In this document: positions 39,087-49,248 of the stretch, one piece after another
Numbering within the stretch: the first letter of the stretch is position 1
Layout: each line of letters starts with the position of its first letter
Source: Achromobacter xylosoxidans A8
Lineage (GTDB): Bacteria; Pseudomonadota; Gammaproteobacteria; Burkholderiales; Burkholderiaceae_B
NCBI RefSeq assembly: GCF_000165835.1
Contig: NC_014640.1
Coordinates: 3,596,001-3,660,000 of the forward strand
Direction of reading: 5' to 3'
DNA: 64,000 nt
Position numbers and translations under genes: made by a program
Notes under the pieces: generated by a model
Told to the model about the DNA's origin: nothing
The model's input: the letters and a program-made list of their open reading frames with translations, nothing else
Databases searched by the model: none

Positions 39087-39168
39087 TCAATAAAAAATAC
39101 GAACGGAGCGCCAGAAATCCCCTCTTTCGAGGGAATACCCCTAGAAAACTCCAAACCAGAAAGGCGGT

Positions 39169-39960
39169 TTAAGGCGCCGACCAGCCCATGGGCAGATTGG
39201 CCCGGATCAGCCCGCCTGCGATGGAAATCCGCGGCGCGATCTCGGGCATGGGATCGCCCGGGCCGAACCAGCGCGCATCGGCGATCTCGTCTTCCTGGAC
39301 ACGTATGTCCCCCGACACGTAGTCCGCCGTAAACGCAACCATGAGCGAATGCGGAAACGGCCAGGATTGGCTACCGAAATACTGCAGGTTGCCGACCTTC
39401 AAGCCGACTTCCTCGTGGACCTCGCGATGGACGGTCTGCTCGATGCTTTCGCCAGGCTCGACGAAGCCTGCCAGCGCGGTGTAGCGCGAGGTGGCCGTGG
39501 TGGTGTGGCGCGCCAGCAGAATGCTGTCACCCTTGCGGATCAGCACCATCATGGCCGGCGAAATACGCGGATAGGCCGAAAAGCCGCAGGACGGGCAACG
39601 CAGGCAAAACTCGGTGGGCACGCGTTCCGCCGGCGTGCCGCAGACGCCGCAGAACCGGTGTGTGCGCGCCCATTCGGCAATCTGGTAGGCGCGACCGGCC
39701 AACGCCATGCGTTCATCGTCCAGTACGCCGAACAGCGAGCGCAGCTTCCTGAAGGCATAGCCCTGCGGCGGCTCCACGCCGGGTTCGACATGCACGGTGC
39801 GGTACGGCGAACCGGGCAGCGCCCAGATCGGCTGCAAGGCCGCCGCCGCCAAGCCTATCTGTACGCACAAGGCGGTGTCCGGCAAGACTGCGGACGTCTC
39901 TTCAACCAGCAATTCATCACGACGGAAAACGAAGTTCACACGCGCCTCTGCACCATGCAT
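39169..39960 (-). CDS. nudC: NAD(+) diphosphatase / RNA de-capping enzyme NudC
   Basis: 263 residues. A zinc ribbon (Cys104, Cys107, Cys122, Cys125 in the usual 18-residue spacing) precedes a Nudix domain with the box ending in REVHEEVGL, and the family-specific SQSWPFPHSLM follows. NudC hydrolyses NADH and NAD(+) and removes NAD caps from RNA 5' ends. It stands alone, separated from the MarR-like gene by 138 bases of AT-rich sequence. Confidence 0.96.
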   Translation of the reverse strand: MHGAEARVNFVFRRDELLVEETSAVLPDTALCVQIGLAAAALQPIWALPGSPYRTVHVEPGVEPPQGYAFRKLRSLFGVLDDERMALAGRAYQIAEWARTHRFCGVCGTPAERVPTEFCLRCPSCGFSAYPRISPAMMVLIRKGDSILLARHTTTATSRYTALAGFVEPGESIEQTVHREVHEEVGLKVGNLQYFGSQSWPFPHSLMVAFTADYVSGDIRVQEDEIADARWFGPGDPMPEIAPRISIAGGLIRANLPMGWSAP

Positions 39961-40207
39961 TCGATACGCAATGTTAGAAGAAAAACGGCCGCTGCATTGC
40001 GTTTGCGCAAAGATTGAACCCTCAATGATCGACGCTGCGCGCGGCTGTTAGGAATAACCCGTAAAGACGCGATTTCACGCGCCCTGCCGCCGCATAGCAA
40101 CATAGAATGGCACGGCTTTTCAGCTGCGCGTCATCGGCGCAGCGCACTCTTTCGCAATGCCTTTCGGGCACAACCCGGCTTCACCATTCGCAAAGAAGGA
40201 CCCACCC

Positions 40208-41182
40208 ATGCACAAGAAAATTTCCCTGCTCGCCGGCAGCATCGTCCTGGCGTTCAGCGCAGGCGCACAGGCGCAAACGAAATGGGATCTGCCCACGGCC
40301 TATCCGGCCAGCAACTTCCACGTCGAGAACCTGACCACCTTCGTCAAGGACGTGGATACGCTGTCGGAAGGCAAGCTGAAGATCACGCTGCACAACAACG
40401 CCTCGCTGTACAAGGCGCCCGAGATCAAGCGCGCGGTGCAAGGCAATCAGGCGCAGATCGGCGAGATCCTGCTGACCAACTTTGCGAACGAAGACCCGAT
40501 CTACGAACTGGACGGCCTGCCCTTCCTGGCCACCGGCTACGACGCTTCGTTCAAGCTCTACCAAGCGCAGAAGCCCTTCCTCGAAAAGAAGCTGAATTCG
40601 CACGGCATGACGCTGCTGTACGCGGTGGCCTGGCCGCCCCAGGGCATCTTCGCCAACAAGGACATCAAGCAGATCAGCGACATGAAGGGCCTGAAGTGGC
40701 GCGCCTACAGCCCGGTGACGGCCAAGATCGCCGAACTGGTCGGCGCGCAGCCCGTCACGGTGCAGCAGGCTGAACTGGCCCAGGCCATGGCCACCGGCGT
40801 CATCGATTCCTACATGTCCTCGGCATCGACCGGCTACGACACCAAGACCTACGAGTACATCAAGAAGTTCTACGACACCCAGGCCTGGCTGCCGAAGAAC
40901 GCCATCATCGTCAACAAGAAGGCGTTCGACGCGCTCGACCCCGCGACCCAGGCTGCCCTGAAGAAGGCCGGCGCGCAGGCCGAGGAGCGCGGCTGGAAGC
41001 TGTCGCAGGAAAAGAACAAGTGGTACCAGGAAGAGCTGGCCAAGAACGGCATGGAAACCATCAAGCCCACGGTCGAGCTGAAGGAAGGCCTGTCGGTGAT
41101 CGGCAAGCGCATGCTGGACGACTGGCTGAAGAAAGCCGGCGCTGACGGTCAGGCCATGATCGACGCCTACAAGAAGCAGTGA
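40208..41182 (+). CDS. TRAP transporter substrate-binding protein (DctP family)
   Basis: 324 residues from ATG at 40208, with signal peptide MHKKISLLAGSIVLAFSAGA cut near AQAQT. The DctP fold is clear in KWDLPTAYPASNFHVENLTTF, LDGLPFLATGYDASFKLY and the arginine-bearing substrate segment MKGLKWRAYSPVTAKIAELVGA. It captures an organic acid in the periplasm for the two membrane subunits that follow. The arginine (KWRAYS) normally pairs with a carboxylate. The substrate is not identifiable. Confidence 0.94.
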   Translation: MHKKISLLAGSIVLAFSAGAQAQTKWDLPTAYPASNFHVENLTTFVKDVDTLSEGKLKITLHNNASLYKAPEIKRAVQGNQAQIGEILLTNFANEDPIYELDGLPFLATGYDASFKLYQAQKPFLEKKLNSHGMTLLYAVAWPPQGIFANKDIKQISDMKGLKWRAYSPVTAKIAELVGAQPVTVQQAELAQAMATGVIDSYMSSASTGYDTKTYEYIKKFYDTQAWLPKNAIIVNKKAFDALDPATQAALKKAGAQAEERGWKLSQEKNKWYQEELAKNGMETIKPTVELKEGLSVIGKRMLDDWLKKAGADGQAMIDAYKKQ

Positions 41183-41189
41183 TATTTCC

Positions 41190-41690
41190 ATGCGCCGCTT
41201 TCTAGATGGTTTATACGGCGCGGCCGGCCTGCTGGCCGGCCTGTGCACGATCGGCGTCCTGGTGTCGGTGCTGGCCGCGATCATCGCGCGCCAGCTCAGC
41301 ATGAACATTCCCGGCACGGACGCCTATGCCGGGTACTTCATGGCCGCCGCGGGTTTCCTTGCGTTGGCCAGCACGTTCAAGCACGGCGAGCACATCCGCG
41401 TCACGCTGCTGCTCAATTCGCTCAAGCCGGCCGCCGGCCGCAAGCTGGATATATTCGCCCTGGCGGTCGGCTGCCTGCTCGCTTCCGCCTTCGCGTTCTT
41501 CAGCGTCAAGCTGACTTACGACTCCTGGCAGTTCAACGACATCTCCACATCCAACGACGCCACGCCGCTCTGGATTCCCCAGCTCAGCATGGCCGTGGGC
41601 ACGGTGCTGTTCCTGGTCGCCCTGATCGACGAGCTGATCCGACGCTCACGCGGCCTGTCCGCCGCCACTTCGCAGCAAACCCATGAATGA
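41190..41690 (+). CDS. TRAP transporter small permease (DctQ family)
   Basis: 166 residues with four predicted membrane helices. It starts seven bases after the binding protein and overlaps the large permease by eight bases, so the three genes form one operon. The central HGEHIRVTLLLNSLKPAAGRK loop is typical of DctQ. It supports assembly and function of the large subunit. Confidence 0.93.
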   Translation: MRRFLDGLYGAAGLLAGLCTIGVLVSVLAAIIARQLSMNIPGTDAYAGYFMAAAGFLALASTFKHGEHIRVTLLLNSLKPAAGRKLDIFALAVGCLLASAFAFFSVKLTYDSWQFNDISTSNDATPLWIPQLSMAVGTVLFLVALIDELIRRSRGLSAATSQQTHE

Positions 41691-42984
41691 ACTACTCGTC
41701 ATAACCCTATTGGTCGTCTCGATCTTCGCGCTGCTGGGCTGCGGGGTCTGGGTCGGCCTGACCCTGGCGGGAACCGCCTGGATCGGCATGGAGATCTTCT
41801 CCAGCCGGCCGGCCGGCGACGCCATGGCCGTCACCATCTGGGGCGCGTCCTCCAGCTGGACGCTGACCGCCCTGCCGCTGTTCCTGTGGATGGGCGAAAT
41901 CCTGTTCCGCACGCGGCTGTCCGAAGACCTGTTCAAGGGGCTCGCCCCCTGGCTCAACCGCCTTCCCGGTCGGCTGCTGCACACCAACGTGATCGGCTGC
42001 GCCATCTTCGCGGCGGTCTCGGGTTCGTCCGCGGCAACCTGCGCCACGGTCGGCAAGATGACCATTCCGGAACTCACGCGCCGCGGCTATCCCGAGGACA
42101 AGATCCTCGGCACGCTGTCGGGCGCCGGCACCCTGGGCCTGCTGATCCCGCCATCCATCATCATGATCGTGTACGGCGTGGCGGCGGACGTGTCCATCGC
42201 CAAGCTGTTCATCGCGGGCATCGTGCCGGGCATCCTGCTGGCCCTGCTGTTCATGGGTTACATCGCCTGGTGGGCGATCCGCAACCCCAGCCAGGTGCCG
42301 GCGGCCGATCCGGGCCTGTCGCTGATGCAGAAGCTGTCGCGTTCGCGCCACCTGATCCCGGTGATGCTGCTGATCGGCGCGGTGCTGGGGTCGATCTACA
42401 CTGGCATCGCCACCGCCACGGAAGCGGCCGCGGTCGGCGTGGTGGGGGCCCTGTTCCTCTCCGCGCTGCAGGGGTCGCTCAACCGCTCCACCTTCATGCA
42501 ATCGCTGCTGGGCGCAACCCGGCTGTATTGCATGATCGCGCTGATCCTGGCGGGCGCGCAGTTCCTGACGTTGGCCATGGGCTATATCGGCCTGCCGCGC
42601 GCGCTGGCCGAATGGATCGGCGGACTAGGCCTGTCTCAATTCTGGCTGATCATGGCGCTGATGGTGTTCTTCATCATCCTGGGCTGCTTCCTGGACGGCA
42701 TTTCCATCGTCGTGCTGACCATGGGCGTGCTGCTGCCCACGGTGCAGGCCGCCGGCATCGACCTGATCTGGTTCGGCATCTTCATCGTATTCGTTGTGGA
42801 AATGGCACAGATCACGCCGCCGGTGGGGTTCAACCTGTTCGTGCTGTCCGGCATGAGCGGCAGGGAATTGCCCTATATCGCGCGCGCCTCGCTGCCCATG
42901 TTCTTCCTCATGATCCTGGCGGTGCTGCTGCTCTATGCCGTGCCTGGCATAGCGACGTGGCTGCCGCTGCACATGACGCTGTAG
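41683..42984 (+). CDS. TRAP transporter large permease (DctM family)
   Basis: 433 residues with about 12 membrane helices. The conserved motifs FAAVSGSSAATCATVG, SGAGTLGLLIPPSIIMIVYG and EMAQITPPVGFNLFVLSGMSG are present. It drives solute uptake with a sodium gradient. It is followed by a strong terminator, then by a porin gene that may supply outer-membrane entry. Confidence 0.95.
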   Translation: MNELLVITLLVVSIFALLGCGVWVGLTLAGTAWIGMEIFSSRPAGDAMAVTIWGASSSWTLTALPLFLWMGEILFRTRLSEDLFKGLAPWLNRLPGRLLHTNVIGCAIFAAVSGSSAATCATVGKMTIPELTRRGYPEDKILGTLSGAGTLGLLIPPSIIMIVYGVAADVSIAKLFIAGIVPGILLALLFMGYIAWWAIRNPSQVPAADPGLSLMQKLSRSRHLIPVMLLIGAVLGSIYTGIATATEAAAVGVVGALFLSALQGSLNRSTFMQSLLGATRLYCMIALILAGAQFLTLAMGYIGLPRALAEWIGGLGLSQFWLIMALMVFFIILGCFLDGISIVVLTMGVLLPTVQAAGIDLIWFGIFIVFVVEMAQITPPVGFNLFVLSGMSGRELPYIARASLPMFFLMILAVLLLYAVPGIATWLPLHMTL

Positions 42985-43000
42985 CCTGGCGCCAACATGA

Positions 43001-43029
43001 AACCCCGTTCCTGCAACGGGGTTTTTTTT
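43001..43029 (+). terminator. Rho-independent terminator after the first TRAP operon
   Basis: AACCCCGTT, a short loop and AACGGGGTT are followed by eight T residues. It lies 16 bases after the large-permease stop. Confidence 0.93.
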
Positions 43030-43231
43030 AACCCCTGCCCGCGCACTCTACCCGCCCCCTGTTTTGCGTTCCTGTAAACCAGGGAAAACTCCAAAAAACT
43101 ACAGGTGTTGTTTGCTCCTCAACTTTTCTAGAATTCCCAGGCGCTGATACGTTGCAACATTACGGCGTATATGTGCATATGCGGCCATCGCCCGGACCCG
43201 CGCTTACCCAAAGCGTCGGAGCGACGGCCCA

Positions 43232-43278
43232 GCGCCTGACGATCCGCCAGGCGCGACCAGCCGGGCCAAAAGCCCGGC
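43232..43278 (+). promoter_or_regulatory. Two stacked hairpins in the porin leader
   Basis: GCGCCTG (43232-43238) pairs with CAGGCGC (43248-43254), and GCCGGGC (43260-43266) pairs with GCCCGGC (43272-43278) around a CAAAA loop. They end about 38 bases before the porin start and just upstream of its strong ribosome binding site (AGGAGGAG). They may stabilise the mRNA or serve as a small-RNA/protein control site. Confidence 0.45.
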
Positions 43279-43316
43279 GCCATTAAAAATAGCGCTACCC
43301 AGGAGGAGCCCCCCGC

Positions 43317-44387
43317 ATGAAACGCATCACTCTATCCCTCGCCCTTGCAGGCCTGGGCCTGGCCGCCGGCACGGCCCAAGCCGAAACCAGCGTCACCCTC
43401 TACGGCATCGCCGACGTCAGCATCCGCTACCTCAGCACCAGCGCCGGCAGCGTCGGCGCGGACGGCAGCCGCGTGTCGATGGAGAACGGCGCCATTTCCA
43501 ACAGCCGTTGGGGCCTACGCGGCTCCGAAGACCTGGGCAACGGCAACCGCGCCTTCTTCCGCCTGGAAAACGGCTTCAACATGCAGAACGGTCGCGGCTC
43601 GGATCCCAGCAAGACCTTCAGCCGCCTGGCCTATATCGGCCTGGACGGCGGCAATATCGGCGCACTGACGCTGGGTCTGCAGAACACGCCGATGTTCGAC
43701 CTGCTGGCCGACTACTTCGACCCGCTGACTGTCGGCAACTACGACCAGAACGCCTGGCTGCCCGCCGCCATGTCGCGCGTGCGCACCAACAACATGACCA
43801 AGTACTCCAACACCATTGGAGACCTGGCGTTCGTGCTGTCCTGGGCCAACGGCGACGACTACAACGACCACAAGGCCGGCCAGCAGTACGGCGCCAGCCT
43901 GCGCTACACCGTGGGCAACCTGGGCCTGGGCGCGGGCTACCAGCAGACCTACGACGGCACGGATTCCGATCTGCGCCAGCGCGTCTGGAACCTGAACGCG
44001 TCCTATCAGTTCGAAGGCGCCAAGGTGTTCGCCGGCTACTACAACGGCCGCGACGAAACTGGCTGGGTCAACGCCGTCATGGGCGGTGCCCAGGCTCCCG
44101 GCCTGGACCGCAAGGACAACGGCTACTTCGCCGGCGTCACCTGGCAGGCCACGCCGCGCTGGGCCATCACCGGCGCCGCCTACTACGACCAGAGCAAGAA
44201 CGTGGTCGAAGACGGCGACAAGGGCAAACGCTACGCGCTGGTCGCCGTGGCCGAGTACTCGCTGTCCAAGCGCTCGCAGATCTACGGCACCGTGGACTGG
44301 AACAAGGTCAGCGATGCCGCCAGCGGCGAAATCACCGGCAAGAGCAACCAGCTCGGCGCCGCAGTGGGCTTCCGCCACATCTTCTGA
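43317..44387 (+). CDS. Gram-negative general porin (betaproteobacterial OmpC/Omp32 type)
   Basis: 356 residues with signal peptide MKRITLSLALAGLGLAAGTA cut near AQAE. It then has the family opening TSVTLYGIADVSIRYLS, alternating beta strands for a 16-stranded barrel, and a C-terminal Phe (GFRHIF) required for outer-membrane insertion. The porins of this group are anion-selective trimers. The gene has its own long leader and an efficient ribosome binding site, so it is probably well expressed. It stands next to the TRAP operon but behind a terminator. Confidence 0.95.
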   Translation: MKRITLSLALAGLGLAAGTAQAETSVTLYGIADVSIRYLSTSAGSVGADGSRVSMENGAISNSRWGLRGSEDLGNGNRAFFRLENGFNMQNGRGSDPSKTFSRLAYIGLDGGNIGALTLGLQNTPMFDLLADYFDPLTVGNYDQNAWLPAAMSRVRTNNMTKYSNTIGDLAFVLSWANGDDYNDHKAGQQYGASLRYTVGNLGLGAGYQQTYDGTDSDLRQRVWNLNASYQFEGAKVFAGYYNGRDETGWVNAVMGGAQAPGLDRKDNGYFAGVTWQATPRWAITGAAYYDQSKNVVEDGDKGKRYALVAVAEYSLSKRSQIYGTVDWNKVSDAASGEITGKSNQLGAAVGFRHIF

Positions 44388-44394
44388 TGACTGT

Positions 44395-44428
44395 CCGCGC
44401 CGGACGCCTTGCGCGTCCGGCGCGGTTT
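44395..44428. terminator. Bidirectional terminator between porin and livF
   Basis: A 13-bp perfect stem (44395-44407 with 44413-44425, CCGCGCCGGACGC) with a five-base loop is followed on the plus strand by TTTCG. It serves the porin; it may also stop the convergent liv operon. Confidence 0.85.
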
Positions 44429-44444
44429 CGTCACATCCCCCGAT

Positions 44445-45156
<712 letters not shown>

Positions 45157-45164
<8 letters not shown>

Positions 45165-45879
45165 GGTGCTTTCTCCCCAGATAGGCTTCGATCACGGCCG
45201 GGTTGCGCACGATCTCCTGCGGCGCGCCCTCGGCGATCATCTGGCCGAAGTTCAGCACCAGCACCCGCTGGGCCAGCCGCATGACCACCTCCAGCACGTG
45301 TTCCACGATGATGAGCGTGACGCCCGACGCATGGATGCCGCGCAGGATCTCGGCCAGGGCGATGGCCTCGGCCGGGTTGAGGCCGCCCGCCACTTCATCG
45401 AGCAGCAGCATGCGCGGCTCGGTCGCCAGCGCCCGCGCCAGCTCGACGCGCTTCTGCCCGGCCACGTTCAGCTCTGCCGCCCGCACGTCGGCGCGCTCGG
45501 CCAGCCCCACCAGCTCCAGCACGCGGGCGGATTCGCGGCGCGCGTCCTGCAGGCGCGGATGGCGCAGCAGCGCGCCGACCATGGCGTTCTCCAGCACCGT
45601 CATCTGGCCGAAGCTGCGCGGGATCTGATACGTGCGCACCAGGCCCATGGCGGCCACCTGTTCGGGACGGCGTCCTATCATGGACTGGCCATCGAAGGTC
45701 ACCGAGCCGGAGGTGGGTTCGTGATGCCCCACCAGGCCGTTGAACAGGGTGCTCTTGCCCGCGCCGTTGGGACCGATGATGGCGACGATTTCACCCGCTT
45801 CGACCGACAGCGAGATGTCCTTGTTCGCGACCAGGCCGCCGAATTGCTTGGTCAGGTTCTTAACGTCGAGCAGAGCCAC
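45157..45879 (-). CDS. livG: Branched-chain amino acid ABC transporter ATPase LivG
   Basis: 240 residues. Walker A GPNGAGKST, a LivG-type signature segment (LNVAGQKRVELARAL) and Walker B MLLLDEVAGGLNPAE are present. The signature is LNVAGQ rather than LSYGxQ, a variant seen in this family. It overlaps livM by 20 bases, indicating tight translational coupling in the five-gene liv operon. Confidence 0.92.
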
Positions 45880-46849
45880 GGCGCCTCCTCAGTGTGACCA
45901 GCCCGCCCGGCAGGAACATCGTGACCAGCAAAATGGCCAGGCCGAAAACCAGCAGGTCCAGGCCCATGCCCGAACTGCCCCACAGCACGCGCGTGCCCTC
46001 GGACAGCGGCAGCAGCACCGCCGCTCCCAACCAAGGACCGATCAGCGTACCGACTCCGCCCAGGATCGTGACCAGCACGACCTGCACCGACATCGTCAGG
46101 TTGAACATGGACTCCGGATCGATGAAGCCCACGTACATGGCGAAGAAGCCGCCCCAGACCCCGGTCATGCCCGCCGACATCACGAAGGCCAGCATCTTGT
46201 AGCGGTCGGCCGGCACGCCGAGGCTGCGCGAGGCCGCCTCGTCGCCGTTGATCGCTCGCCAGTAGAAGCCGGTCTTGGAATGCACCAGGAAGAAGGTGGC
46301 GCAGAAGGTCAGGAACGCCAGGCCCACCGCGATCCAGTAGTACGGCACCTTGCTGCGGAACAGCAGCATCCAGGCAGCGTCGCCGATCGGCGCCTCCAGG
46401 CCGACCGCGCCGCCCGCCCATTCCCAGTTGATCATCAGCAGCAGCCCGATCTGCAGCAGCGCGATGGTGGCCATCGCGAAGTAATGGCCAGACAGCCGCA
46501 GCGTGGGGCCGCCCACCAGCCAGGCCAGCGCCGCGCTGATCACCCCGCCCAGCGGAATGCCCAACAGCGGCGTGAGCTTCAGATGGTGCAGCAGCAGCAA
46601 CGTGGTGTAGCCCCCCACCCCCACGAACACGCTGTGGCCAAAGGAGATCCGTCCCAGGAAGCCGCCGACGAGGTTCCAGCACGCGCCCAGCGCGCCGAAC
46701 ATGATGGCCAGCAACAGCACCTGCAGGGTGAAGGCGTCCTTCACCACCAGCGGCACCAGGGCCATCAGGATGGCGGCCACGGCCGCCGCCGCGACCGGCC
46801 ACTTCGGTACGCCCGCATACGCGGCGTCGATTCTGTTTGTCTTGTTCAT
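45860..46849 (-). CDS. livM: Branched-chain amino acid ABC transporter permease LivM
   Basis: 329 residues with 8-10 membrane helices. The LivM pattern GGFLGRISFGHSVFVGVGGYTT and the ATPase-docking segment around GDEAASRSLGVPADRYKMLAFVMS are conserved. It pairs with LivH to form the membrane channel. It follows livH with only a single base between the genes. Confidence 0.93.
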   Translation of the reverse strand: MNKTNRIDAAYAGVPKWPVAAAAVAAILMALVPLVVKDAFTLQVLLLAIMFGALGACWNLVGGFLGRISFGHSVFVGVGGYTTLLLLHHLKLTPLLGIPLGGVISAALAWLVGGPTLRLSGHYFAMATIALLQIGLLLMINWEWAGGAVGLEAPIGDAAWMLLFRSKVPYYWIAVGLAFLTFCATFFLVHSKTGFYWRAINGDEAASRSLGVPADRYKMLAFVMSAGMTGVWGGFFAMYVGFIDPESMFNLTMSVQVVLVTILGGVGTLIGPWLGAAVLLPLSEGTRVLWGSSGMGLDLLVFGLAILLVTMFLPGGLVTLRRRRGSARR

Positions 46850-46850
46850 C

Positions 46851-47702
46851 TCACCACCGCCCGAATAGGCCGCGCGGCCGATACCAGAGAACCAGGATGA
46901 ACAGGATGAACACGCTCACCGTCTTGAGCGCAGGCGCGACGAAGTAGCCCGTCATGGCCTCGATGATCCCGATCAGAATCCCCGCGATGAAGGCGCCGGG
47001 CAACGAACCGAAGCCGCCCATGCACACCGCCACGAAAGCCAGCAGGCCGAACACCGTGCCCACCGAGGGAAACACGTAGAAGAAGGTGGTCAGCAAGGCG
47101 CCGGCCAGGCCCACCGCGGCGCTGCCCAGCATCCAGACCTGGGCGTTGACCCGGTCGGGTGAAATGCCCACCAGCGCCGCCACCTGGCGGTCTTCCGCCA
47201 CCGCCTGCAAGGCATGGCCCCAGCGCGTGCGGTACACCAGGATGAACAGCGCGACCACTACCACCAGCGCGATCAACCCCGTCACCACCTGTGGCCTGCC
47301 CAGCGAAATGCCAGCCACCGTGACGCTGCCTGACACCAGGGTGTCGGGCAGGCTGCGGTAATCGGGACTGAAGGCGATGAAGGCGACCTGGCGCAGCACC
47401 AGCCCCAGGCCGAAGGTGGCCAGGATGACCGCCATCGCCGGCCCCTTCTGCAAGCGGCGGATGATGAGCGCGTAGGTCAAAAAGCCGACGAAGGCGAGCA
47501 CGATGGCCACCAGCGGCGCCGATAGCGTGGGATCGATGTGGCCCAGCGTGTAGAGCCAATAGGCGGCATACATGCCCAGCATCAGGAATTCGCCGTGGGC
47601 GAAGTTGATGACGTCGGTGATGCCCCAGATCAGCGCCAACCCCACCGCCACCGCGGCATAGATCAGGCCGTTGAACAAGCCTGCCGAGAGAGCTTCAAAC
47701 AT
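46851..47702 (-). CDS. livH: Branched-chain amino acid ABC transporter permease LivH
   Basis: 283 residues. The start FNGLIYAAVAVGLALIWGIT and the motif VINFAHGEFLMLGMYAAYW are typical of LivH. The docking loop is seen in ALQAVAEDRQVAALVGISPDRVNAQVW. It is the first membrane gene of the liv operon, 43 bases downstream of the binding-protein gene. Confidence 0.94.
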   Translation of the reverse strand: MFEALSAGLFNGLIYAAVAVGLALIWGITDVINFAHGEFLMLGMYAAYWLYTLGHIDPTLSAPLVAIVLAFVGFLTYALIIRRLQKGPAMAVILATFGLGLVLRQVAFIAFSPDYRSLPDTLVSGSVTVAGISLGRPQVVTGLIALVVVVALFILVYRTRWGHALQAVAEDRQVAALVGISPDRVNAQVWMLGSAAVGLAGALLTTFFYVFPSVGTVFGLLAFVAVCMGGFGSLPGAFIAGILIGIIEAMTGYFVAPALKTVSVFILFILVLWYRPRGLFGRW

Positions 47703-47745
47703 GGAGTGCTCCTGCGGCGGACCCCGCGGCCCGCCGCGTCTGTGG

Positions 47746-48993
47746 TTACTTCCAGGCGAACGGCAGCGTCGGCAGGCTCTTGTCCGTGCGGTATTTTTCC
47801 GGCCAGACCGTCTGGTAGGACGAGCCCTTGAGCTCCAGGATCAGGCCCGAGCCCTTGGTGTTCTGGCCCTTGGCGTCGAATTGCACCCCGGCCCAGGGCA
47901 TCGCGACCTGCGCCTCGCCCAGGTCGGTGGCGGCCAGCGCCTTGCGGATCGCCTCGGGATCGGTCGAACCGGCCCGGTTGATCGCGTCGGCCAGCACCAG
48001 CACGCCCTGCATCGAACGGGCGTTGTTGCCGTTGAGATCCTTGCCAGTCTTGGCCTTGTACATGTCGTTGATCTTCTTCAGCCCGGCCTTGGACGCCGCC
48101 ACGTCATTGCCCCAGACGTCGCGCGTCAGCACGCCCTGGACCTGCGGCCCCACTTCCTGCACGAAGCGCGAATCGATGAAGCCCGCATCGTTGGCCAGCA
48201 GCACAGGCGGCGCGTACTTGCTTTCCCGCATGGTACGCACGAACAGCATGGCGTCCGAGGTATAGCTGGCGAAGATCGCCACGTCGGCCTTGGCGGCGGC
48301 CAGCTTCTGCACTTCCGCCGTCACCGAGGCCGAGCCCGCGCTATAGGCAATGTTGGCGACCAGTTGGCGCTTGTATTGCTTGGCGAACTTTTCAACGGCC
48401 TTGTAGGTGTTCACGCCGAAGTCGGTGTTTTCGTACACCACGGCGATCTTGGCGGTCGGCACGGCCTTCACGCCGTCCAGGAACTGCATCATGTTCTCAA
48501 CGAAGGTGTCGTCGTTGGGCGAGGTGCGGAAGAACCACTTGTAGCCGCGCTCGGTCAGGTCCGGGCTGCTGGATTCGCCATTCACATAGGGAATGCCGCG
48601 CTGCTCGGCGATGCGGCTGGCGGTCTTGGTCACGGCCGACTGGTAGGCGCCGGTCAGGGCCACCACCTTCTCCTGGTCGATCAGGCGCTGGGCGTCGGCC
48701 AGACCCACTTCGGGCTTGCCCTGCGAATCGCCGAACACCACTTCGATCTTGGCGCCGCCCAGCGCCGGCAGGCCGCTGCCCGCCGCCAGCGGTATGCCTT
48801 CCAGTTCGGGATGCGGATTGTTGATGATGTCGACCGCCAGTTCGACGGCCGCCTTGATTTCCGCCCCGGTGGAGGCCAGGGCGCCTGACAGGGGATAGAT
48901 CGCGCCGATGCGCACGGCCTGCTGGGCCTGCGCGGGCACGGCGCACATCAGCGCCAGGCTCGCGGCGACACCCGCGATGAGCTTCATCTTCAT
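47746..48993 (-). CDS. Branched-chain amino acid/amide ABC transporter substrate-binding protein (LivK type)
   Basis: 415 residues with signal peptide cut near PAQAQQ. The type I periplasmic fold is shown by VRIGAIYPLSGALASTGAEIKAAVELAVDIIN and by LTGAYQSAVTKTASRIAEQRGIPYVN. At 415 residues it is about 45 longer than LivK/LivJ, closer to the AmiC/UrtA-like amide and aromatic-acid receptors. So a leucine role should not be assumed. It leads the operon and has a good ribosome binding site. Confidence 0.92.
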   Translation of the reverse strand: MKMKLIAGVAASLALMCAVPAQAQQAVRIGAIYPLSGALASTGAEIKAAVELAVDIINNPHPELEGIPLAAGSGLPALGGAKIEVVFGDSQGKPEVGLADAQRLIDQEKVVALTGAYQSAVTKTASRIAEQRGIPYVNGESSSPDLTERGYKWFFRTSPNDDTFVENMMQFLDGVKAVPTAKIAVVYENTDFGVNTYKAVEKFAKQYKRQLVANIAYSAGSASVTAEVQKLAAAKADVAIFASYTSDAMLFVRTMRESKYAPPVLLANDAGFIDSRFVQEVGPQVQGVLTRDVWGNDVAASKAGLKKINDMYKAKTGKDLNGNNARSMQGVLVLADAINRAGSTDPEAIRKALAATDLGEAQVAMPWAGVQFDAKGQNTKGSGLILELKGSSYQTVWPEKYRTDKSLPTLPFAWK

Positions 48994-49248
48994 AACTGGA
49001 CTCCTGGATTGAACCGGCTAGGTGTGAAAGCAATTCATCTGCGCGGGCGGGTGCATCGCCTGGGCAATGGCCCCGTTCGCGGCGTCACGGGACCCTCCGG
49101 CCAGCCGGAAGGCCCCAGATTCAAAGCGTTGTCGCCATTTCCCCTTGTCCTATGATGGATCGTTCTGGTGGCACAACGGATACTGCTGCACAAGTACGAC
49201 TGCTGCCGCTTCCTGTTTACGCGCTGCCTGGAAACGGCAGGCGAGCGG

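Noticed and set aside
40108..40125. TGGCAC followed by TTCAGC upstream of the first TRAP operon, resembling a sigma-54 promoter
   Set aside because: The -24 half is good, but the -12 element lacks the GC at the required distance, and no adjacent DctD-type activator exists.
49168..49200. TGGCAC near 49168 as another sigma-54 promoter
   Set aside because: The next TGC is nine bases away instead of five, and no gene starts in the right place on that strand.
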